A stretch of 64,000 nucleotides of DNA from assembly GCA_023678885.1 (NCBI GenBank), contig CM042996.1, forward strand, positions 8,862,602-8,926,601. Direction: 5' to 3'. Below, piece by piece: positions 54,396-64,000 of the stretch. The position numbers were made by a program, and so were the translations under genes. A model generated the notes under the pieces. The model was not told where the DNA came from. It saw only the letters and a list, made by a program, of their open reading frames with translations, and made no database searches. This DNA is from Pogostemon cablin (Eukaryota > Streptophyta > Magnoliopsida > Lamiales > Lamiaceae). Every line of letters begins with the position of its first letter. The first letter of the stretch is position 1.

Positions 54396-57300
54396 TTATT
54401 TTCGAAGAGCATACAAATTCCCGCACAGAAGATATCGATAAGCATTAATATTTACTTCTCTCACTGAATCCATTGTATGTTGACCAACTTTCGCTTTAAG
54501 GTATAGGGAGCAAAACACTCCACAGTCATTGCCAGTGGATTGCTGTGGTATTTTAAGCACTTTTTCCACTACAAAATCCTCATCCCCGTTACTTACATTT
54601 ATTATGTCAGCATGACACATTAGGCTCTGAATTGCCTCTCCAAACTGCTAAAACTATGAAAAATACGATATCCGCGATGTTCTACTGCTTAAATCGTATA
54701 TCAGGATCTTTCTTTGAGTAATTCGCACATCGTAGAGTATCCAATGTTTGGCTAATACATGGGTCACTCCATAGATCTTCTCCAAATGTTTCCAATATTT
54801 TTCGAAACTTCCTCTTGGAAATTCCCCAGTCACATATCTCAACATCACCTTCTTATTAACCTCCCAGTCCCAGGTAGTTCCACTTGGTTTTTCTTTCTGC
54901 CACAAAGTATAAATTCCCAGCACCTTCGTCTGGAAAAAACATTCACGCTAGAAGAATTACAAAAGGCCACATAGTACCAAATAACAAATTCAATATCCGT
55001 TGAATAGACAATTTCATCGAGAAAATAACGAAAATATTAACATACACATACCCAGAACATAAAAACGATAATTGTCCAAGTTGTGGAATCCCGATCTGCA
55101 CACACTTTCGCCCTATGAACCACGAGCTTCAGCATCACATCAATCATCTATAATAATGAAAAACAAATTATGGTAACAATATATATTACATTGCTTATTT
55201 AATGATTCATAACATTAACTATACGTCATCGCCAATCCAGCTATTAGGTATGTATAAACAGTTAAAAAAAGATGGCTTCACTAGCGACTGAAAGCCTCCG
55301 GCCAACGTTATAGGATCAGTGCATTTTTCCTTGTTAGTCATGAGCCACTTTTCAAATGAAATGAAAAAATGTTCAGTTCCGTCAACGATCAAGCCGGTGA
55401 CATCTACTTTGTTTTCAATCACCACAGGAGATTCCGGACAGGATGTGCACACAGGCTTTTTCTTTTTGGTGGGTCGTCCAGTGTTTACAGCTGAGGCAGT
55501 TTTCATCCCAACACCTCTTTTCCTAACTTTACGACCCTTTTTCACACCAACACCAGCCTGAATCGGCTATGATAGATATAAAAACTTACACTTTGATCCA
55601 AAATTAACATGTACTATAAATTGTTACAAATTTTTACTTTTTCTTACCTCATAAATACCATCCTTTTTAGTTGGCATTGATCCACTTTCAAGAACCTCTG
55701 GATTGAACACTTGTAATACCTGCCAATATCACTACCACATCACTAAAGCATAAAAAATTATGGTGCAATAACATTCTTCCAACCATTGATAATTTACCAT
55801 TAAGTACCATGCAAAACACTCATTTATTTGCCTTAATGTGATCATGTGATTCAGAATCTGCAGTGGTCATCTTAGTCACAGTTAATCCACCCCCTGAATC
55901 AACATAGCCGGCATTGATCTCTACATTTCCACTACCATGTAGGTGAACATTCAATACGATTCGTCAGTGGTAACACAACTCCAGAATGGCGTATCATGAA
56001 CATAAGGAGAGAACAGTACAAACAAATAAGAATGCAAAACAAAGCTGATACAACTATACACAATTTACCCATATATACACTGCAACAAAATTAATTATTT
56101 ACCTTAAATTGATCATGTGGTTCGGCATCCAACGTCGCCATCTCATTCCCCTTGAATCTAGCCATGAAATCAACATCCATGGCATTGAGCTCTATATTTC
56201 CACTACCCTGCACGTACTCATTCAATAAGAGTCCTCATTAGTAAATGAGTAATCCACTATGGCTTATGATTAACAAAACCCAGGATCAACACGTACACAT
56301 TACAATGCACCTAAACCACTCTTCAATTTCTTTCAAAATTTATCAACAATAACGTAAACAACACTACAAAGACAATTTACCAAATTGTACCTTCAATTCC
56401 ACACAGTTTTTTACATTACTGTGATCATGTGGTTCGGTGACGACAACGGCCATCTCATGCACCGAGACTCCTACCCCGGACTGCACATCAACATTATTAT
56501 CCTCTACATTTCAACTAACCTGCACATCATCACCCAATATGAGGCAACAATGTAACACCAGTCCCCTTTCACTTATGATTAACATAAACCGTGATAAACA
56601 ATTGCAATCTCCCTTCACCATACCTCCTCTTCAATTTCTTTGGAACGTGCAGGTGATTGTACTCATTTGTCATCAATGTTTTCTATCCCTGCCTCTTTAA
56701 ACCCTTTAGGTGACTGTGTTACACCTTTATCATCAGAGCTCGAATATGCCTCATTTGGAAACACATGTGAATGTGGAACACCTTTGCCATCAATGTTTGT
56801 AGCCTCTTCTTTCAGGTTTCCATTTCCAAATGCCTGTGGGGTTTCATTCAGTGCCGCATCATCCACTCTCATTTTTTCGTGTATAATACCAAAGTGCAGC
56901 ATCAGCGCCCTAATATTACGGCTATCTTCCTCTTGCCTCCTCCTCATTTCGGCATTTTTGGTAAGCATACGGCTCTTCATTTCGGCTCTCTCCCTCATCA
57001 AACGCCTCAACAGTTGATCTATTTCTCTGTTTGATGGTCGATCTATTTCATCCTTGCCGTTACTATTTCCAACATCTTCAACTTGTGCTATATTGCTTGC
57101 ATCAACAAATCCATCATCATCTTCCTTCTCTTTTTCCATAACTGCCCCCACTGCACTGCACTCCTATAGCAAGCTACACCCTCTTCCTCATCAATTGGCT
57201 CCAACCGCCTCTTAATATCTATCTACAAATGCACACAATACAATATTTTAATTTCGTAAACGTAAGTTGTTACTCCTCTCAGTGGCAAGAATTTCAAGTA

Positions 57301-58208
57301 ATTCTAAACACTTACGTGATCCGCATTCATATCATCTCCGTGTAGATCCTTGAAGATTGTCTTTTTCAGCTCGAACGAACGTGGGGTTGATGATGAAGAC
57401 AATCTTATGATTCTAGGGCTGAGATCATTATGTTTCTCAGCATATTTAAGGGAAAGAGCTAGTATTGCTTCGAACACCCAAACCTGCAATGCATACGTGA
57501 AACCATTTGCATCTACGGACTTCCTATGAATAACTTGCTTCTTTCTCCCACTTTCTTGTACACTTCCACTGCCTCTATGGCTAGATCTGATATTGGACGA
57601 TAAGAATTCCCAAGCAATTCTACCCCACAGATATGAGTTGAATTTATCCAAATCATCAGCCAGCCATAAAAATTCCATGTCCACCTTCTTCGAGTTGTGG
57701 CCTTTACACAGTAGCATTCGAAAGACCACCCACAACAACACAAGCTTCACACTGTCGCTTTCACCCGTATTTGTAATGCTTTTCTTGAATGCAGACTCTA
57801 TTATTTCAACAGTCACTACCTTGGCATCAAAGTGTTTTTTTTAATTATATCGCTCTCTATCTTTTTAGGTTTCGAACCAAACATTAACCCGGTCACAAGA
57901 GCAAACTCACATGGCCCAAAAACTGCTTCTTGCCTATTCAAATGGAATACTACCCTATCTGTGCCTAGGGATTTGTCCTGTGAGTACAGTAATTGCAAGT
58001 AAACCTGCCCTTGAAAATTCATTTTAGGTATTCTCAGAAAATGACCAAAGCAGCTTTCTTCAAATTGCTTCAACTGATCAACCTTCAGTCCATTCTTAAT
58101 CTTGTCTAAAATTGATATGTCACACCGATCTGCAACCCTTGTCGAGTCCCTATCTACATGCCTAACTAGAGCCATAAAGCAAAACCTACAACACATCACA
58201 TATAGCAT
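54396..58208 (-). pseudogene. DUF1985-Ulp1 (C48) protease gene, transposon-associated, broken
   Basis: A multi-exon gene on the minus strand. N-terminal DUF1985 at 57304-58208: SCFGHFLRIPKMNFQGQV, EAVFGPCEFALVTGLMFG, then, after a one-base slip in a T8 run (57834-57841), VTVEIIESAFKKSITNTGES and LVLLWVVFRMLLCKGH. Middle exons: a Glu/Arg-rich coiled coil (56663-57151), and a basic, nuclear-signal-like part (KKGRKVRKRGVG, GRPTKKKKP; 55219-55545). C-terminal Ulp1 peptidase: AKHWILYDV (His) and ILIYDLSS (Asp) at 54654-54923, and IPQQSTGNDCGVFCSLY (Gln, Cys) at 54396-54620. All catalytic residues remain. Two stops separate the last blocks near 54645. Such genes, which would cleave SUMO-like modifiers, are known as passengers of plant MULEs (KAONASHI type). 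Confidence 0.85.
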
Positions 58209-58406
58209 TATATAAACTTTTCATGCGTCAGTTAGTTTCATTATAATTACTGATGCATAAAGCACATAAGACCATTAAATCACAATCATCGCCAATAAAT
58301 TAAGGAAGAGTACAATACAACTAGGTCCTCTATTGTCCAGAAAATAATGGGCAAATGCCGTAATCAATTTCAATATCCATCACAAACCCTATACATATAC
58401 CACAAC

Positions 58407-58410
<4 letters not shown>

Positions 58411-58438
<28 letters not shown>

Positions 58439-58449
58439 CTTCTTCTTCT
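58411..58449. repeat. (TCT)13 microsatellite
   Basis: Thirteen uninterrupted TCT units just outside the DUF1985-Ulp1 gene start. Confidence 0.97.
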
Positions 58450-58494
58450 AAGAATTATAATTTATTAATTCTTTAATGCACAAAACACCATCCG

Positions 58495-60780
58495 TATAAT
58501 ATCTTAGCCCAACTAGATTTTTTTTAGAAAGCCCAAAACCTATTTATTTATTTTTATGGCCCAAAAGGCCAGCCCTATCTTAGCCCAACTAGATTTTTTT
58601 TAGAAAGCCCAAACTTATTTATTTATTTATTTTGTGGCCCAAAGTTTCAGCCCACTTAAATGGCCTGATATATAATTATAAAGGCTAAAGTTAAAAAAAA
58701 AGAAGAACGGGAGAAGAAAAACAAAAGAGGGGAAAGAAGAGAGTTAAGAGGAGAAACCCTTGTTGATCAAATTCTCCCTTACAACCCTCATCCTAGGTAG
58801 TTTCTAAGTTGTTTTGAGGTAAGTGATGTGTGAATTAAGCTTCCTTCTTCCATGGTTTTGTAATTTTGTGGTGTTTTTCTTTTTGGTATGTGGGTAATTC
58901 GCAGACTGTTCGAACTGATTTTGACATAGCCATTGCCCTCGAAAGTTTGCAAACTTAATTTCTTATGTAGCTGAACTCGTTAGCTTTCCATAGCCACTTG
59001 AAACGCCTCAATCCGATTATTGTACAATTAGTTATGATTTTTCTCGTAAACTGCCGCTAGCTGGAAAATTTCAGAATTTTTATGTCGAATTCAAATTTAT
59101 TTTCTATCGTTTCGTTTAGTTAATGTATTGAAATGAGTTATGTGGGATTGGGAACTGATGTTAAGAAGTTACATGCCATTTTTATTTAATATCGACTCGT
59201 TCGAACTCGATTAGGATTTATTTTTAGTAATGAAAGGTGATGTTACCGCTAATAGTTAGTTATATTTGATTTGTCTTTAATTGCTCATCTCCTTTCTAGG
59301 TAAAGAACCATCGACGAAGGGCAAGGGACAGACTTCAGATTTCGGAGAGAGTTAATCACTTCCTTGTGAGTTGATAATTCGGGAACGCCTTCTCTTGTGC
59401 GAAGTATGGACACTCGATAAATGTGCATTTATTTTAGTTTTAGTTAATTGATAAGAAAATTATTTGGTATTGTGTTATGTGGTAAAGAGTCTGATTGGCT
59501 CGATTGCTCTGGTTAGAGTCCTGTTAGCCATTTTATGAGTATTATTGATTTTAACTTATGTTGTAGAGCCTTGCCGGCTCGATATCTGATAGAATTTATT
59601 GTGAATTATTTGAGAATTGATTTCTGGTTATTCTTGTGTCCTATTTAATACTCTAACTTGAGTTGTTATTCATCTTATGATGCATATGCATATGTATGCC
59701 TGGTACCAAGGTTAAGTAGTCTGAATTGGTCACAGTTCGGGTGAGTTGGAGCGATATTGATTAAGTAGCCCGAATTATCGCTGTTCGGGTGAGTTAGAGT
59801 GACAACCAAATTGCCCGTTGCTTGGCAAACTCGGGTGAGTTAGATCTAACGGGGCACCTGTCCATTTGCTAAATGCTGATACTCTAGAGGGTGATCGTTA
59901 GATGGATCAGTCTATTATAGGCTCAATCAACGTCACCGGTGTGGGACATGCATGTCATATATATTTATATATTTGATCATTTCAAGTATTCACGTCGATA
60001 TTGAATTGTGAACTTTAGCACTTGGTGTGTTGAGAAAGAATATTAATGTGCATTTTATCTAGAGTAACGGTGACGTGCTTAAACTGTCTCTCGACGGAGA
60101 GCTCAGTTCGAGGAGGATATTGACTACCCACGCGTCTTTTATGTGATAAAATGTTGTTTGAACTAATTGTGTTATTCATAAATGTGCACTAAGGTTTTTA
60201 TTTTCATTAATATGTATACTGAGTGAGAAATAGTTATTGTGGGACGAAATATTGGATTTTATGTTATGAACCGCGAGTGGGAATACATGCTTCATATAAG
60301 GGTCGGGGTGACCGGCTTATCACCTCACTGAGCTAGTGGTTTTGCTCACCCCCATAATTCTTTCCTTTTCAGGCTGTTGATATCATTTTGGTTGGAGGTT
60401 TGCCTATCGTTTGCTCGTCATCCAATCAGTGTTTTGGGTACTTTCTCTTTTATGTAAATTGACGGATTCATTGGCGAGATTATATAGTTTATATTTGGTG
60501 ACCCCTTTGATGTTCTTTTTGGTACTCTCGCGATGTTATATCGTTCATGTATATTTTCTTTAAACTAAGTTATATCGTTGTATTTTGTACCTTTGTAAAT
60601 CCTTATTGATACTTTATGAGTTGATGTCCTCGGGATGTACCCGTTGTTATCAGTTGTTCAGTTCTACAGGTACTTGATAGCAAGCCTTACGTTTTTTATA
60701 AACTTTGGAGTGGAGTGCACCCATTCCGCGAAATTTATGGTTAACGTGGCGGTTGTCGCGTTCTGTCTGGGGTCGGGGCA
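58495..60780 (+). mobile_element. Solo LTR of a Ty3/gypsy element (2.3 kb)
   Basis: Ends ...GTCTGGGGTCGGGGCA at 60780, a typical 3' end for long gypsy LTRs (Tekay/Del-like), and contains the motif GAGCTAGTGGTTTTGCTCACCCC. The 5-bp ATCCG occurs immediately on both sides (58490-58494 and 60781-60785). The left end reads TATAAT where TGTAAT would be expected, so one terminal base may have mutated. A ~70-bp segment (CTTAGCCCAACTAGATTTTT) is duplicated near the left end. No PBS or coding part follows. Confidence 0.6.
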
Positions 60781-61340
60781 ATCCGCCTACACAAGGACTA
60801 ATTTACATTGACAGTCACTCCTCCATTCTATTAAACAACTCAGGAAAACAAACCCAAATTTAATACATGTACAAATGTAGCGACAACCCTTCCAATGAAG
60901 CCTTTGTTCTCCAATGAGACAGGGGTTGGGCCACAAACAAGAGAGTTTCACACTGCTACACTCTTCGACCTCCACTTCTTCGGGTTTTCCTTCTTTCTCC
61001 TCCCCTGCTACACTGTATTCGTCACCTCGACTAAGTTGAATATTTCGAATTCCAATTTATTCTAATTTTAGGGGTTTTAATTTCTCCCCAAAATGCATCC
61101 TGAATCACCAAATTAATTGGAATTAAAATTCGAACCGCTCTGGGTTCACTACCCTGCAAATCGAATTACAGGCGGTTCAATGAAGGGAGCGGTTTGATAA
61201 ATTGTCACAACTAGCCGGTCTGCTCCAATGGTTACAAGGTCTTTTCACACATTTAAAGGCTAAAATACTAAGGAAACTTGTGGGTATTCCAAAATTCAAA
61301 GATACCCATACCCACTTACATAGAATTCTTATTTTTCTCA
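60781..61340. other. Unassigned stretch
   Basis: No coding frame recognised. It holds short inverted pieces around 61125-61200 (GAACCGCTCTGGG, GAGCGGTTTGATAA) that could be a transposon end. Confidence 0.35.
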
Positions 61341-61747
61341 AACAAAAAAAGAAAAAAACAAACAAACAAAAGGGGCTAAACCTTCATTCCACGTTCTTCA
61401 TTCATCCTCTGATCCACGCGACCTACATTCCTCTCTTTCTATCTCTGCAATTAAATTCAGATGCATTAGAGATTGTGAGAACTCTAATTCAACCATTAGC
61501 TCTTTGCATACGCATTCCTATCGGTGGCACAATAAGTTATTTCATTTTAGGCTACTATTCTACAGAAGAATTATGCATTGCTACTCATACTCACTTCGTC
61601 TTCTCGTCTTGTATATATTTTATTTTAGTTTTGAGACTTTTTTGGGGCTTTAATTTTGATTTTGAAATCCTATCCATTTTCAGGTGATATAGTAGTATGG
61701 GCCAATATACAAAAATATCCAAAATGCATATGGCAAAAATCAATTTT
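61341..61747. repeat. ~400-bp direct repeat, copy 2
   Basis: Partner of 36632-37028 in the same orientation. Here a 161-codon frame (61202-61687) crosses the repeat; its middle (EIVRTLIQPLALCIRIPIGG and a hydrophobic stretch) does not match a family I recognise and is probably accidental or a captured gene scrap. Confidence 0.85.
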
Positions 61748-62049
61748 GCCAATCCTTTAAAAAAGTTATTAATTCTACCCATTTGCTAATTTTTGGACAG
61801 TTTTGCCTTAAAAAAAGTTGAAAAACCAGATTGGTCAACCGATCAAATGGGTCAACTAGTCAAAATTTTCACTTGCCAGTACATGTCGTTAACTGTGCTG
61901 GTAGACGCAATGGTAACCATGCTGGTAGTTCAAATTATACTTTAAAACACATCATCATTTCAACTTAATTTTCCTCAATTTCTTCACGCTTCAAATTGTA
62001 TCAGGGCCCTAGGTTTATTTATTTATGAATGAAAAATTATTATAAACTC
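61748..62049. other. AT-rich stretch with short inverted blocks
   Basis: GGTCAACCGATC and GGTCAACTAGTC are near-repeats. No gene seen. Confidence 0.35.
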
Positions 62050-64000
62050 ATATTACTTAATAAGAGGAGAGTTTCAAAGACATATGGATCCTAATAAAAG
62101 TTCGACATCCGAGTGTGACAGGACAATTATCCCTGTTTAAGGCTGGAGCAACAGCGTCTTCTGGCCTATTGGATATGATGAAACGAGCAGCTCTATACAG
62201 CAATACTATAATATTTTGTATAGATAACAAGCAGAAAAGAAAGCCGAGGCTAAAAACTGATTCTGGATTGGACTCGAACAAGGATAGAAATGAGTTGAGG
62301 CTCATTCCAATTACACAGAGGAAGAACACCTGGAGGAAAGCCACCGGATGTAAATAAGATACTCCAAGGAAGTGTCAAGAAATATAGTAGAACTCCACAA
62401 TTTTACAGAGATCCATAGACGTGTCCCAGACACGAACAATGGAGAAGACGGCCAAGTCAAGGTCCAAGAGAGATCTACAAGCCCTATCACTTTTCATTAT
62501 GGTTAAAATGACAGTGGGAAGAGATTGAGGCAGATAACTCTAAGATAAATCAAGATTTTAGAGAATTACAGAAGACGGTGAAATTCTTTGGAGAATATTG
62601 TCAAAACATGTTTAATACGATATTTGAGATCAGCCTCAAGATGGATAAGATGGAGACACTGTAGAACAAATAACTCGACCTCATCAAGAAGTTAATAAAG
62701 CTAGTAGAGTCCCTGGAAACCAGGGTGATGAGGAGAAGGCCAGGAGGAAGGTTGCCACCAACCTTTGGAATAGGACCCCTTTTATACCAAAAGGGAAAGA
62801 CGACGAAGGTCATAAGGCCAAAGCCGGAGAGTGAGAAGATGATCAATATCCTTAGAGAAGAATACATATCCTCGGATGGAAAGAACGAATCTTGAAGATC
62901 TACAAGATCTATATGAGCCTTCCAAGGACTAACTATCGTAGATCTGAAAATGAATGTTGGAGAAACTTCAAACTCTCAACAGCAGTCTCTGGTTCCTCAG
63001 ACACAACATGATCTAAGCCAAAAAGAAGGAACTTCTGGATCACATGGAGTCCATGAAGTAAGACAAGAAGAGAGATTCCATAACCAAGAAAATTTCAAGA
63101 TGATGGCGATAGGAATGTCAACAGGAGCAAGTTGAGTTCGAGGATCTAATCTACACAACACCCCATATCATCGGTCTCACCTTGAATGGATAAACCCATA
63201 CGGGTTGATCCTAAACCTCGACACTCTAGACTTCAAGAATGGAGAGACCTTGATCGATGAGTGGAAAAATGCAATGAAGATTGCAGGAGGTGCACTGAGC
63301 TGGATAAAGAAGGGTTCATAAGATTCCTAACTATGAACCTGGAAGGATCAGTAAAGTGCGCATGGGAGATACTCTCAGACGAAGTCAAGAAAGAGGCCAT
63401 GGAAGGCAAAGACCTAGGCAATATTATTGATCGCATGGCCAAGATCTTCAAGATCCACTTCATCGGAGTAGGTTACTTCTAATGAATGGAAAAAGAAAAG
63501 AAGAAGAAGAATAGAAATGCCTTATACAGCCTGGAAGTACTTAACATCTGTCATGTAGATAAGTACATCAAACTCTGCACAGAGTATAGATGGAAATCGA
63601 AGATCAAGGAGGAGGAAGTATTCCACCTGTTCTTTTCCAAGATTCCAAGCCCATGGAGAGAAATGTTAATCAAAGGTATGAACCATGTGAGCTGGATTCA
63701 ATAGCAAGGAGAGTGTCTTTCCTCAAAGCCAAGATTACAGAGTGGTGTCATCAAGGATCACTGCACAAAAACTATAAAAGATTAAGGGAAATCAACAAGA
63801 CAACACCTTTATGATGCGAGAGTAACTATCTTCCAACCATCATTGGAAGAAGTGCAAGGAAGTAGAAAAGGATGAAGAAAATCATCTTTACACTTAAAGG
63901 AGCGGAGGATGGAGGTCCAGAAGAGCGAGATCCTTTTGGTCCAAACAGAAGGCCTGAAGCTATAAATTAGGTTAAAGGTCTGGACCAACAAGATGGAGTT
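62050..64000 (+). pseudogene. Decayed retroelement coding region; possible endogenous pararetrovirus capsid relic
   Basis: Plus-strand fragments in order: a basic segment at 62115-62357; a helical, charged region at about 62530-62895 that could form a coiled coil; a Gln/Ser-rich linker at 62950-63135; and then three overlapping frames at 63150-63815 that look like one broken capsid-type protein (a block ending near 63482, a second starting at 63486, a third continuing from about 63680). The last part has a CHQG- and TTPL-like region that I associate with Caulimoviridae coat proteins, but no zinc knuckle, protease or RT is in the window to confirm it. A Ty3/gypsy gag is the main alternative. 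At least one stop and two frameshifts are present, so nothing is expressed as a whole protein. Confidence 0.45.

Overview
This is a nuclear plant window, probably from a dicot and possibly an asterid such as a Lamiales species. The evidence is spliced genes with plant-type introns, a class-3 lipase and a KIN-10-type kinesin of plant families, Ty1/copia and Ty3/gypsy elements, MULEs, hAT elements, and many Stowaway MITEs with the CTCCCTCCGTCC end. The species cannot be named from sequence alone. About nine tenths of the window is transposon-derived. Only two genes look intact.

Layout. 1-2.2 kb: internal part of a Ty1/copia element on the minus strand (gag, protease, start of integrase), broken and carrying a 444-bp tandem duplication; its 5' LTR follows from 2.2 to about 2.8 kb. 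3.365-19.745 kb: a complete but decayed 16.4-kb Ty3/gypsy element of the Tat lineage on the minus strand, with 890/899-bp LTRs, a PBS, a PPT and near-matching 5-bp target duplications. Its gag-pol lies at 13.1-18.7 kb. Between pol and the 3' LTR sit two tandem spliced antisense genes (plus strand), each with a domain resembling 'putative gypsy type transposon' (Transposase_28), plus a hypervariable tandem-repeat block. 20.5-23.2 kb: an intact five-exon class-3 lipase gene on the minus strand. 24-30.2 kb: a transposon nest in which a MULE (9-bp TSD) holds a hAT element (8-bp TSD), which in turn holds a Stowaway. 30.8-35.6 kb: an intact 16-exon KIN-10-like kinesin gene on the plus strand, with a mitosis-specific (MSA) promoter motif.

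36-62 kb is the most unusual part. A roughly 400-bp direct repeat (36.6 and 61.3 kb) brackets a broken MULE transposase gene (plus), a 12-kb inverted-repeat structure, a DUF1985-Ulp1 protease gene (minus) and a solo LTR. In the 12-kb structure, two arrays of the same ~169-bp repeat lie in opposite orientations (about 4 copies at 42.5-43.2 kb, about 20 copies at 50.7-54.2 kb). The outermost repeat units of the two arrays share variants in mirrored order, so they are true inverted arms. Inside each arm sits a Myb/SANT-like gene, and between the arms lie a further Myb/SANT-like gene and a GRF zinc-finger gene. No transposase is visible inside the arms. 62-64 kb holds a decayed coding region that may be an endogenous pararetrovirus (Caulimoviridae-like) capsid relic.

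The two cellular genes are independent neighbours, not a pathway. The rest is best read as layers of insertions. Splice sites given below were placed by reading consensus sites and frame continuity, without transcript support.
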